In this document: piece after piece, positions 7,885 to 13,711 of the stretch
Numbering within the stretch: position 1 is the stretch's first letter
Layout: every line of letters starts with the position of its first letter
DNA from: Aquiluna sp.
GTDB taxonomy: Bacteria; Actinomycetota; Actinomycetes; Actinomycetales; Microbacteriaceae
Length of the DNA: 13,711 bases
Direction: 5' to 3'
Assembly (NCBI GenBank): GCA_016780945.1
Contig: JADHKY010000018.1
Location: forward strand, 1-13,711
Notes under the pieces: model-generated
Told to the model about the DNA's origin: nothing
Databases searched by the model: none
Seen by the model: the letters and a program-made list of their open reading frames with translations, nothing else
Position numbers and translations under genes: made by a program

Positions 7885-8212
7885 CCAAGTAGAGAACTGG
7901 ATCACGCTTGACCAGGCTGCCTCGCAGCTTGGCATCTCAACCTCGAAGGTCAGAAGGCTAATCGAGGAGCACATTCTCTTTGCCGTCAAGATAGACAAGC
8001 AACCGATGATTCCATCTGACATCATCGTCGGAAATGAACCCCTCAGCAGCATTCGCGGCACCATGCTGCAGCTTTTGGACTTAGGTCTCACCGAAGCAGA
8101 GGCAATTGAATGGCTCTACGAGGAAAACGATGTTCTAGGTGAGAAGCCAATCGCAGCTCTCGTGAAGGGGCATAAGGCTCCGGTGCGAAGAGCCGCTCAG
8201 GCACTTGGCTAG
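7874..8212 (+). CDS. Rv2175c-like DNA-binding protein (HTH, excisionase/MerR-like fold), 112 aa
   Basis: A small protein with an N-terminal winged helix-turn-helix of the excisionase type (about 8-45: LDQAASQLGISTSKVRRLIEE) and an actinobacterial C-terminal domain (about 50-112: LDLGLTEAEAIEWLY, then PIAALVKGHKAPVRRAAQALG). The pattern follows M. tuberculosis Rv2175c, a DNA-binding substrate of the Ser/Thr kinase PknL, in both domains. I chose TTG 7874 because AGGAGAA (7864-7870) sits just upstream; an in-frame TTG at 7838 would add 12 residues and increase the overlap with aroG to 47 bases. With the chosen start, the aroG overlap is 11 bases. The long N-terminal tail of the mycobacterial protein, which carries the reported phosphorylated threonine, is absent, and no kinase gene is adjacent. 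DNA target unknown. The stop shares bases with the converging polyprenyl synthase stop. Confidence 0.82.
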   Translation: MIADQVENWITLDQAASQLGISTSKVRRLIEEHILFAVKIDKQPMIPSDIIVGNEPLSSIRGTMLQLLDLGLTEAEAIEWLYEENDVLGEKPIAALVKGHKAPVRRAAQALG

Positions 8213-9306
8213 TGTGTGCGGTTTATAACCTGTTGAGCTAGTGCCGCAAGCATCTTCCGTCCCTGATCGCTGATTTCTAGATTTGCAAGCCCCTCAATGG
8301 CGCGATTCGAGTGCTCCTCAATCAGCCGCTCCGTTTTTTCAAGGGCACCAGAGTCTGTGATTGTCTGCCGCATGAACTCCAGTTGTTCAGCGTCGATTTC
8401 ACCGCCCATGAGTAGCTCGTTGAAGATTCGGGCAACCGAGGCCGGCAAAGTCTCTAGGGTGAGCGCAACCAATACCGTGCGCTTACCTTCTCTCAGGTCA
8501 TCACCTGCCGGCTTGCCCGTCACCTCCGGGTCACCAAAGACTCCAAGCACATCGTCCCGAAGCTGGAATGCAAGCCCCAGCGGAATACCAAACTCGCTCA
8601 ACATCTTGAGGTTTCCCCCAGCAGCTCCGGACAGAGCGGCGCCGATCAACAGTGGCGCCTCAAGGGAGTATTTGGCGGTCTTATAGAGCATTACGCGGTT
8701 GGCAATGGCAACGGCCTCAGACTGCTTGCGGATGGGGGCCGCGTTCTCCTCGAGGACGTCGAGGTATTGTCCGGCCATAACCTCAAAGCGCATCTGTGAG
8801 AACTGCGTGCGACAGTTGGCCTCGTCCTCGGCACTGACCTCTTGGAGTGCTTGCCCGAATAGCTCCGAGCTCCAGGCCAACATCAGATCTCCAGTGAGGA
8901 CCGAACCTGCCATGCCGAACTTTGCCGGGCTGCCACTAAACGACTTCGTCTGGTGAAGAGTTTCAAAACGCTTGTGGATTGCGGGCTGGCCCCTGCGAGT
9001 GTCGGACTGATCGAGAAGGTCATCGTGAACAAGGGCTGCTGCATGGAACATCTCTAGAGCTGCAGCTACGCCAACAATGGGGGAGTCGATGTTTATGGAG
9101 TCCTTGGTGACCTCTTGGGGTTGATACCCAGCCCAGGACCAGAAGCAGAAAAGAGCACGAAATCTTTTTCCCCCGGAAAGTAGGGATTGTGTGTAGTCAA
9201 TGATTGGTTCTAGATCACTAGAGATTTCCAAAAGCTGGTGTCTTTTGTCCTCGCAGAAGTCATCTAGCCTCTGCTGGACGAGCTCTAGCAGGAAATTTTG
9301 AGGCAC
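8209..9306 (-). CDS. Polyprenyl diphosphate synthase (IdsA-like, probable geranylgeranyl-PP synthase)
   Basis: A trans-isoprenyl chain elongase that adds isopentenyl diphosphate to an allylic primer in the cytoplasm, supplying precursors for quinones, carotenoids or other isoprenoids. With a GTG start at 9306 it has 365 residues. Visible: GGKRFRA (45-51), the first aspartate-rich motif DDLLD (95-99) with following SDTRRG, and the second region QLRDDVLGVFGD (248-259), where the usual fifth Asp is Gly as in other actinobacterial IdsA proteins. The residues just before the first motif are small (HAAALVH), which fits products of C20 or longer; this is inference. The frame continues upstream to 9507, but that part runs antisense to the DUF3040 gene and is Arg/Pro-rich, so it is rejected. 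No ribosome site precedes the GTG; a -10 element 7 bases upstream suggests a leaderless message. M. tuberculosis idsA2 (Rv2173) is the positional counterpart. Confidence 0.9.
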   Translation of the reverse strand: MPQNFLLELVQQRLDDFCEDKRHQLLEISSDLEPIIDYTQSLLSGGKRFRALFCFWSWAGYQPQEVTKDSINIDSPIVGVAAALEMFHAAALVHDDLLDQSDTRRGQPAIHKRFETLHQTKSFSGSPAKFGMAGSVLTGDLMLAWSSELFGQALQEVSAEDEANCRTQFSQMRFEVMAGQYLDVLEENAAPIRKQSEAVAIANRVMLYKTAKYSLEAPLLIGAALSGAAGGNLKMLSEFGIPLGLAFQLRDDVLGVFGDPEVTGKPAGDDLREGKRTVLVALTLETLPASVARIFNELLMGGEIDAEQLEFMRQTITDSGALEKTERLIEEHSNRAIEGLANLEISDQGRKMLAALAQQVINRTH

Positions 9307-9313
9307 GCGGGAT

Positions 9314-9340
9314 AGCCTAGCGGCACTTCGCTGTTTACAA
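9314..9340 (-). promoter_or_regulatory. Candidate leaderless promoter for the polyprenyl synthase gene
   Basis: On the minus strand, TAGGCT (9314-9319) fits the TANNNT -10 pattern and ends exactly 7 bases before the GTG at 9304-9306, so transcription would begin at or next to the start codon. A possible -35, TTGTAA (9335-9340), lies 15 bases upstream, slightly short of ideal. Absence of any Shine-Dalgarno sequence supports a leaderless transcript, which is common in Actinobacteria. Confidence 0.45.
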
Positions 9341-9356
9341 TTTAGAGGGAATGGAG
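9336..9356 (+). promoter_or_regulatory. Candidate -10 and ribosome site for the DUF3040 gene
   Basis: TACAAT (9336-9341) matches the -10 consensus at five of six positions and would place the transcript start about 15 bases before the ATG at 9363. GGAG (9353-9356) is the ribosome site. No good -35 is seen at 17 bases spacing (TAGCCT). The element overlaps the possible -35 of the opposite-strand promoter. Confidence 0.45.
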
Positions 9357-9362
9357 AGCTAA

Positions 9363-9710
9363 ATGGCACTATCCGAAAACGAGCAGCGACTGCTGGAGGA
9401 GATGGAGCGCAACCTCTTGCAAGAGGACGCGTCCCTCGACCAGAAGCTAAAGCGCGTGGGTTCGGTGAACCGCAGCGCGGGCAAGCTGGTTGCCGGCGTC
9501 CTGACAATGATCGCGGGCATTGGCCTGCTTATTTTTGCCGTCGCAACCCAGGTGACCTTCATGGGTGTTGTTGCCTTCATCGTCATGGTGATTGGGTTGG
9601 TTGTAGCTTCCAGTAACTTCCGGCTGCCTGAGCTACCAAAGACTAATTCCTCCTCTGGCGGCGCCTCGTTCTTTGAAGATCGTTGGAATAACAGGTTCAA
9701 TAACGACTAA
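9363..9710 (+). CDS. DUF3040 family membrane protein, 115 aa
   Basis: A small actinobacterial membrane protein of unknown function. The N-terminus reads ALSENEQRLLEEMERNL, the hallmark of DUF3040, and is predicted to be cytoplasmic and helical. Two hydrophobic segments follow, about 42-62 and 64-84, joined by a very short turn (ATQVTFMG), so both ends probably face the cytoplasm. The C-terminal tail (85-115) is polar, with a serine/glycine stretch and an asparagine-rich end. A DUF3040 gene just upstream of mraZ is a conserved arrangement in Actinobacteria (Rv2169c in M. tuberculosis, from memory), which hints at a link to envelope or division, but the terminator after it shows it is transcribed separately from mraZ here. 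No catalytic motif is visible. Confidence 0.88.
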   Translation: MALSENEQRLLEEMERNLLQEDASLDQKLKRVGSVNRSAGKLVAGVLTMIAGIGLLIFAVATQVTFMGVVAFIVMVIGLVVASSNFRLPELPKTNSSSGGASFFEDRWNNRFNND

Positions 9711-9730
9711 ACGCCTGAAGATTCGAATAA

Positions 9731-9756
9731 CCCCCGCCAAACTGCGGGGGTTTTTT
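9731..9756 (+). terminator. Intrinsic terminator after the DUF3040 gene
   Basis: CCCCCGC (9731-9737) pairs perfectly with GCGGGGG (9744-9750) around a CAAACT loop and is followed by six T residues (9751-9756). The stem can extend by two A-T pairs into the T run. It begins about 20 bases after the DUF3040 stop and separates that gene from the mraZ promoter region. It is the only textbook terminator found in the window. Confidence 0.92.
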
Positions 9757-9798
9757 CTTGCCCAAATTGTGATAAAAATGGTTGCGTTTTGCAGCAAT

Positions 9799-9824
9799 GT
9801 GGAGCAAAGTGGAGTAAAGTGGGG
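9799..9824 (+). promoter_or_regulatory. Three MraZ-box direct repeats upstream of mraZ
   Basis: GTGGAG (9799-9804), GTGGAG (9809-9814) and GTGGGG (9819-9824) repeat with an exact 10-base period. The spacers are CAAA and TAAA. MraZ is known to bind short G-rich direct repeats (TGGGN-type in E. coli) with about 10-base spacing in its own promoter, so these are very probably its operator. A -10-like TAAAGT (9815-9820) sits between and partly within boxes 2 and 3, which would suit autorepression by blocking polymerase. The -10 assignment is tentative, since no good -35 is seen. Confidence 0.8.
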
Positions 9825-9848
9825 AATAGCTAAGAAAGGGGTGCGGCG

Positions 9849-10280
9849 ATGTTGCTGGGTACTCATACTCCAAAGCTTGACGACAAAGGCCGCATCATCC
9901 TTCCCGCGAAGTTTCGCGATGAGCTCTCTGACGGTGTGGTGGTAACCCGCGGACAGGAGCGTTGCCTATACGTCTTCTCAAAAAGTGAGTTCGAGTCCGT
10001 CCACGAAAAGATTCGCCAAGCACCTGTCACCTCGGAGGAGGCCAGGAAGTATCTGCGTCTGTTTCTCTCAGGTGCGGCAGATGACACCCCAGACAAGCAG
10101 GGCAGGGTGTTGGTTCCGCAGCTACTGAGGGACTACGCAGGCCTCACCAAGGAGCTCGTCATCATCGGTGTCGGTTCCAGGGCTGAGATCTGGGATGCCG
10201 CTAGCTGGCAGGAATACCTCTCGAGCAATGAAGAAAAATTTGCGACCCAGGCGGAGGAGGTGATTCCGGGGCTGTTCTAG
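9849..10280 (+). CDS. mraZ: Transcriptional regulator MraZ
   Basis: A DNA-binding protein that controls the division and cell-wall (dcw) cluster, forming ring-shaped oligomers and binding repeats in its own promoter. The 143 residues are the standard length and contain two SpoVT/AbrB-like domains. Each has the DxxxR signature: D11 to R15 in DDKGRIILPAKFR and D82 to R86 in DKQGRVLVPQLLR. The ATG is preceded by AAAGGGG (9836-9842). It is the first gene of the cluster, with MraZ boxes 25-50 bases upstream, and is followed by a 117-base gap before rsmH, larger than other gaps in this operon. Confidence 0.95.
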   Translation: MLLGTHTPKLDDKGRIILPAKFRDELSDGVVVTRGQERCLYVFSKSEFESVHEKIRQAPVTSEEARKYLRLFLSGAADDTPDKQGRVLVPQLLRDYAGLTKELVIIGVGSRAEIWDAASWQEYLSSNEEKFATQAEEVIPGLF

Positions 10281-10287
10281 CCCTGCA

Positions 10288-10372
10288 CTTTGGTCTCTGG
10301 CCGAGCCCGGCTTTCTTCCCCTAAGTCGGACCCCGTGAAAACCAAGCTCACGGATTCGGACAGGGACCAAAG
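10288..10372 (+). repeat. Long imperfect inverted repeat in the mraZ-rsmH gap
   Basis: CTTTGGTCTCTG (10288-10299) pairs with CAGGGACCAAAG (10361-10372) over 12 bases with a single G-U wobble. After one mismatch, the stem resumes for five more pairs (10301-10305 with 10355-10359, the last a wobble). Inside lies a second hairpin, CCGTGA (10333-10338) with TCACGG (10348-10353). No U tract follows, so it is not a simple terminator. It fills most of the space between mraZ and the chosen rsmH start and could be a structured leader, an mRNA processing site, or a DNA site. Its role is unknown. Confidence 0.6.
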
Positions 10373-10397
10373 GGTAGGGATAGCTCCCCAAGAAACT

Positions 10398-11360
10398 ATG
10401 AGCAATCTATCCTCCGAACTTCACCGCCCGGTAATGCTTGAGCGTTGCCTGGAGCTACTCAAACCCGGAATTCAAGGCAACAGTCCTGTTGTCGTGGACG
10501 CCACCCTCGGACTTGGCGGACACACCGAGGCCCTTCTGAACTCCTTTGCAAACCTGCGCGTCGTAGGTCTCGACAGGGATCCGGTCGCCCTAGAGCTCGC
10601 TACCGAGAGGCTGGCAAGCTTTGGGTCCAGGTTCACTCCGGTGCTTGCCGTCTACGACGAATTCTCTGAGGTCCTTGAGGAATTGGCAATCGAGCAGATT
10701 GATGGCGCGCTCTTTGACCTTGGCGTTAGCTCAATGCAGCTTGATCAGCGCGACCGGGGCTTTGCCTATGCGCAGGAGGCGCCGCTTGACATGCGAATGG
10801 ACCAGACCTCGGGTAGGACTGCTGCCGACCTCCTCGCAACACTGGATGTTGAGGAGCTAACCAAGATCTTCCGCGATTTTGGTGAGGAGCGATTTGCCTT
10901 CCCGATTGCCAAGAAAATAGTGGCCCAAAGACAGCTAAGCCCGATAACTTCCAGCGCCCAGCTAAACGAAATTGTCGAGTCGGTAGTCCCCAAGGCTCCT
11001 GGAAAGCAGTCCGGGCACCCTGCAAAGCGCATTTATCAAGCACTGCGAATTGCCGTGAATGAGGAGCTGGAGGTTCTCGAGCGAGCACTTCCACAGGCAA
11101 TTGAGGCACTTAGGCCAGGGGCCGCAATCGTGGTGATGTCCTATCACTCTCTAGAGGACCAGATCACCAAGGACGCACTGCGCAAGGCCGCCACGAGCCA
11201 GAGCCCCATTGAGCTTCCAGTTGAGCTGCCAGGAATGGGCCCAACACTGAGCATGATCACCAAGGGCGTGGAGCGGGCCGGAGAGACCGAACTTTCGAAT
11301 AACCCACGAGCCGCCTCAGCGAGGCTTCGGGCAGCAAAGAAGCTGGAGAAGAGCGCATGA
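10398..11360 (+). CDS. rsmH: 16S rRNA (cytosine1402-N4)-methyltransferase RsmH
   Basis: Methylates N4 of C1402 in the decoding centre of 16S rRNA using S-adenosylmethionine; formerly mraW. With ATG 10398 it has 320 residues, the family's normal length. The frame runs further upstream to 10290, but the family begins about ten residues before HRPVML, which fits 10398. Visible: HRPVMLERCLE (9-19), the SAM-binding VDATLGLGGHTEALL (33-47), GLDRDP (57-62), FDLGVSSMQLD (106-116) followed by RGFAY and PLDMRMD, then HPAKRIYQALRIAVNEEL and the C-terminal VVMSYHSLEDQ. No close ribosome site precedes this ATG: the nearest purine run (10371-10380) is about 18 bases away, within reach of the structured leader. 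The stop overlaps the ftsL-like start as ATGA. Confidence 0.94.
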   Translation: MSNLSSELHRPVMLERCLELLKPGIQGNSPVVVDATLGLGGHTEALLNSFANLRVVGLDRDPVALELATERLASFGSRFTPVLAVYDEFSEVLEELAIEQIDGALFDLGVSSMQLDQRDRGFAYAQEAPLDMRMDQTSGRTAADLLATLDVEELTKIFRDFGEERFAFPIAKKIVAQRQLSPITSSAQLNEIVESVVPKAPGKQSGHPAKRIYQALRIAVNEELEVLERALPQAIEALRPGAAIVVMSYHSLEDQITKDALRKAATSQSPIELPVELPGMGPTLSMITKGVERAGETELSNNPRAASARLRAAKKLEKSA

Positions 11361-11875
11361 GAGTAATGATGCTCAGCGAGCAGGACGCCAGGAAGCTAAG
11401 GCCCAGCGTCATTGCTGGCCTCATATTTGTTTTGGGCATTGTCTTGGTTTACGTCGTTCAGCTCTCGCTGAACATGGTTCTCACCCAGGACGCCTACAAG
11501 CTCTCTAAGCTCATGGCTGAAAAGCGCCAACTCGCCACCGAGGTCCAGATCATCCAGGAGGAAGTAGATTCCCTGGCTTCGCCTCAGAACCTTGCGGATG
11601 CTGCCAACCGCCTTGGAATGGTCGCAAACCCAGCCTCGGTGCTCTTAGACATTCGCTCCGGCAAGGTGTTCGGTGACCCCGTTCCGGCAGATCCCGATGA
11701 GACGGCAGTTGCGAGTGCCAACATGGTTGCCAACGCGGCCCTCGGCACGGTCTCTGAGTTCAGCCCCAGCACCATCGCGGCAAGTGGCTTCGATATCAGT
11801 GTTGCAATCGTCTCGGACGCAGATTCTGCCCTAGCGTTGGATTCAGGACTTATTCCGGCATCCCCGACCAGGTAG
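11357..11875 (+). CDS. FtsL-like divisome protein (bitopic, coiled coil)
   Basis: A 172-residue bitopic membrane protein in the position of ftsL, between rsmH and the septal transpeptidase gene. A short cytoplasmic N-terminus (1-16) is followed by one strong transmembrane segment (about 17-39) and a predicted periplasmic coiled coil (about 44-75, with LMAEKRQLATEVQIIQEEV). A QNLADAANRLGMV segment (77-89) resembles the membrane-distal region of FtsL/DivIC proteins. The last 70 residues are rich in Ala, Ser, Pro and Asp and probably disordered. FtsL partners with FtsB and FtsQ to activate FtsWI at the septum. The start overlaps rsmH (ATGA), so translation is likely coupled. FtsL proteins diverge fast, so the call rests on topology and position more than on sequence; Rv2164c is the mycobacterial counterpart. 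Confidence 0.85.
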   Translation: MRVMMLSEQDARKLRPSVIAGLIFVLGIVLVYVVQLSLNMVLTQDAYKLSKLMAEKRQLATEVQIIQEEVDSLASPQNLADAANRLGMVANPASVLLDIRSGKVFGDPVPADPDETAVASANMVANAALGTVSEFSPSTIAASGFDISVAIVSDADSALALDSGLIPASPTR

Positions 11876-11880
11876 GCAAT

Positions 11881-13653
11881 ATGGGCACTCACGCTAAATT
11901 GACCTCCCGTCTAACAGCTTTTGTGCTTCTGCTCTTTGTTCTCGTGGGCGCTCTTGGTTGGCGTCTGGTCGACTTTCAGGTCGTGCGTGCTGAGGAAATT
12001 CAGGAAAAATCTCTCGAGCGCCGAAGCGTAACTCAGACCCTGACAGCACTGCGTGGCGACATTCTCGACAGCAGTGGGCAGGTACTTGCCAGAACCGTTT
12101 TTAGGTACGACGTGAACGCCGCGCCAAAGAACGTTGGCCCGGTGTTTAGGGCAGAGGACGGAGTTGTCACCGAGCACTCAGTTGAGGCGATAGCAATGGA
12201 GCTTGCACCTCTCCTGGGACTGAGCCTTGAGGAGCTTTTGCCGAGGCTTGAGGGCGATAGCGAATACGCCAACCTTGCAAAAGCCGTGGGTGCCGCTACC
12301 TATAACGCCATCAGGGACCTTAGGGTGCCGTGGATCTACTTTGACCAGTTCTCTGACCGGCTCTACCCCAACGGAGCGGTCGCGGGTAACCTAATCGGCT
12401 TTGTGGGTAGTGACGGCACACCCCTTGCGGGACTCGAGAGACAGTTCAATAGCTGCCTCGCAGGAGTCGATGGCCAAGAGAAGTACGAGCGTTCTGCCGA
12501 GGGCGTGAGGATTCCGACCTCGAATGTTGTCACGCAGCCCACCCAGGATGGCGGCAACTTAAACCTGACAATCGATTCGAACCTCCAGTTTTTTGCGCAG
12601 CAGGTACTTTCCGACACCGTCGCAGAGCTCAACGCCGACTGGGCCAGCGCGATCGTCATCGAGGTTGAAACAGGTCGCATTCTGGCTGCTGCTGAGGCGC
12701 CAACAGTGGATCCAAATGATCCCGCTGCCACCGATGCGGGCAACCGCGGTAGCAAGATCATGCAGTTTGCCTTTGAGCCGGGCTCGATTATGAAGTCGAT
12801 TTCTTCCGCAATGGTTTTGGACTCGGGAGCAGCGAACGAATTTGAGACCAAGAAGGCTCCCGACCGGCTGCAGCTTGAATACGGGGAGTCAATCAAGGAC
12901 AGCTTTGATCACGATGAGTTCGATCTGAGCCTGGCTGGTGTTCTCCGTTACAGCTCCAACACTGGCATCTATGCCTTTGGCATGGAGGTCGACGAAAAAG
13001 AGCGCTTCAACTACCTCCAAGACTTTGGCTTTGGAACCAGCAGTGGCCTGAACTTTGAGGGTGAGAGCTCGGGAATCCTCAGGCCCTATGAGGAGTGGCA
13101 GTATGCCGATAAATACACCCACCTGTTTGGCCAAGGTATCTCCGTCACCGCCCTCCAGATGGGTTTTGCCTACCAGGCCATCGCCAATGGGGGAGTGCGG
13201 CTTGATCCAATCCTGGTTGACAGCTGCACTGGTCCAGCCGGCGAGGTCCTCTACGAACCCAATCAAAAGGGCTACCGGGTCATCTCCGAGGCAAATGCGG
13301 ACCTAAATCTCCAGCTAATGGAGAAGGTGGTCGAGTTCGGTGGAGTTGGTAAGACGGCCGCAATTGAGGACTACCGGGTGGCGGGAAAGACCGGCACCGC
13401 CCAGATCCGCGAAGGTGACGGTTACGGCGAGCGCTACGCCATCTCCTTCTACGGAGTGGCCCCCGTTGAAAACCCGAGGTTTGTTGTGGGAGTCACAATC
13501 TATAGACCAGAGGGGGTTAGCAACTCGGCCAAGGCAACCCCACCTTTCAAGGCAATCATGCAGCAGGCGCTAAAGCACTATCGTGTGCCACCATCGACCA
13601 CTATCTCTCGTGATGACATCCCGTCAAACCGGTTTGGTGAACCAGGTGCCTAG
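11881..13653 (+). CDS. pbpB: Septal peptidoglycan transpeptidase, FtsI/PBP3 type (class B PBP)
   Basis: Cross-links septal peptidoglycan with FtsW in the divisome; anchored in the membrane and acting outside. Of 590 residues, 1-8 are cytoplasmic and about 9-29 form the membrane anchor. The N-terminal dimerisation/pedestal region follows, with RGDILDSSGQVLA (58-70) and DRLYPNG. The transpeptidase domain (about 235-575) has all three active-site motifs: S302-I-M-K305, S358-S-N360 and K503-T-G. The SxxK tetrad is SIMK, with Ile at the usual Thr/Val position. No PASTA repeats follow KTG, as expected for septal rather than PASTA-type enzymes. ATG starts 5 bases after the ftsL-like stop with only a weak AGG-rich site. 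The downstream murE frame overlaps its end. Confidence 0.94.
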   Translation: MGTHAKLTSRLTAFVLLLFVLVGALGWRLVDFQVVRAEEIQEKSLERRSVTQTLTALRGDILDSSGQVLARTVFRYDVNAAPKNVGPVFRAEDGVVTEHSVEAIAMELAPLLGLSLEELLPRLEGDSEYANLAKAVGAATYNAIRDLRVPWIYFDQFSDRLYPNGAVAGNLIGFVGSDGTPLAGLERQFNSCLAGVDGQEKYERSAEGVRIPTSNVVTQPTQDGGNLNLTIDSNLQFFAQQVLSDTVAELNADWASAIVIEVETGRILAAAEAPTVDPNDPAATDAGNRGSKIMQFAFEPGSIMKSISSAMVLDSGAANEFETKKAPDRLQLEYGESIKDSFDHDEFDLSLAGVLRYSSNTGIYAFGMEVDEKERFNYLQDFGFGTSSGLNFEGESSGILRPYEEWQYADKYTHLFGQGISVTALQMGFAYQAIANGGVRLDPILVDSCTGPAGEVLYEPNQKGYRVISEANADLNLQLMEKVVEFGGVGKTAAIEDYRVAGKTGTAQIREGDGYGERYAISFYGVAPVENPRFVVGVTIYRPEGVSNSAKATPPFKAIMQQALKHYRVPPSTTISRDDIPSNRFGEPGA

Positions 13654-13711
13654 CCTTGCGAGCATTGCCGCTAAGTTTGGCGGCCAGCTTTCCTTCGGAG
13701 GCGACCTAGTC
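13613..13711 (+). CDS. murE: Probable UDP-MurNAc-tripeptide synthetase MurE, first codons only
   Basis: An open frame runs from ATG 13613 to the window edge (33 codons) and overlaps pbpB by 41 bases. In-frame GTG codons at 13637 and 13646 are alternative starts; none has a clear ribosome site. The segment PSLASIAAKFGG, followed by SFGGDLV, looks like the N-terminal helix and first strand of a Mur ligase (Mur ligase N-terminal domain), which usually leads into a TGV motif beyond this edge. MurE is expected because it follows the septal transpeptidase gene in actinobacterial division clusters; MurF is the alternative. MurE adds the third amino acid to UDP-MurNAc-dipeptide in the cytoplasm. The assignment depends mostly on position. 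Confidence 0.55.
   Translation, partial: MTSRQTGLVNQVPSLASIAAKFGGQLSFGGDLV

Noticed and set aside
9307..9507. 67-residue N-terminal extension of the polyprenyl synthase frame
   Set aside because: It is Arg/Pro/Cys-rich, unlike the family, lies antisense to the start of the DUF3040 gene, and the normal family start fits the GTG at 9306.
10269..10283. Small hairpin at the mraZ stop as a terminator
   Set aside because: The stem is only 5 bp and is not followed by a T run; kept only as a side note to the leader finding.
10290..10397. 36-residue upstream extension of RsmH
   Set aside because: RsmH proteins begin about ten residues before HRPVML; the extension has no family likeness and falls in the inverted-repeat region.
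12363..12896. 177-residue minus-strand open frame inside pbpB
   Set aside because: It lies wholly antisense to the conserved transpeptidase domain, is Ser-rich, and has no recognisable domain.
1..13711. Mobile elements, CRISPR arrays, tRNA or rRNA genes, phage or defence genes
   Set aside because: No transposase or integrase motifs, no regularly spaced direct repeats beyond the three MraZ boxes, no cloverleaf or rRNA-like segments seen; base composition and codon use look uniform by eye.

Overview
The window reads as a compact, gene-dense piece of an actinobacterial chromosome. GC content is in the mid-50s percent by eye, and TTG and GTG starts are frequent. The gene order is one I know from Actinobacteria: fadD15-like, plsC, class II aroG, an Rv2175c-like gene and idsA, then a DUF3040 gene, mraZ, rsmH, ftsL, pbpB and murE. 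Moderate GC, very short intergenic gaps and protein flavour suggest a small-genome member of the Microbacteriaceae (Luna/Aquiluna/Rhodoluna type). That placement is inference; the phylum-level call is firm.

Region 1 (1-2930, + strand) holds the C-terminal part of pyruvate carboxylase, a MinD/ParA-family ATPase and a peptide deformylase, tightly packed and probably one operon. Region 2 (2923-4719, - strand) is a long-chain acyl-CoA synthetase that converges on def, and the two 3' ends overlap. Region 3 (4861-8212, + strand) is a run of ROK glucokinase, PlsC-type acyltransferase, class II DAHP synthase and a small Rv2175c-like DNA-binding protein. Region 4 (8209-9306, - strand) is a trans-polyprenyl diphosphate synthase; its stop codon shares a CTAG palindrome with the stop of the converging Rv2175c-like gene. 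Region 5 (9363-9756) is a divergently transcribed two-helix DUF3040 membrane protein followed by a clear intrinsic terminator. Region 6 (9799-end) is the start of the division and cell-wall cluster: MraZ boxes, mraZ, a structured 117-nt leader, rsmH, an ftsL-like gene, the FtsI/PBP3 transpeptidase gene, and the first codons of what should be murE.

Functionally the window joins anaplerosis and sugar phosphorylation (pyc, glk), envelope lipid supply (fadD, plsC, polyprenyl synthase), aromatic synthesis (aroG) and septal peptidoglycan synthesis (mraZ to murE). There are no RNA genes, mobile elements, CRISPR arrays or signs of recent transfer. No stretch over 300 bases lacks a gene; the longest gaps are 4720-4860, 9711-9848 and 10281-10397.

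I see no clearly new multi-gene system. The points most worth following are the Rv2175c-like regulator, which has no PknL kinase gene beside it and lacks the N-terminal tail, the long inverted repeat between mraZ and rsmH, and the probable leaderless, divergent promoter pair at 9307-9362.
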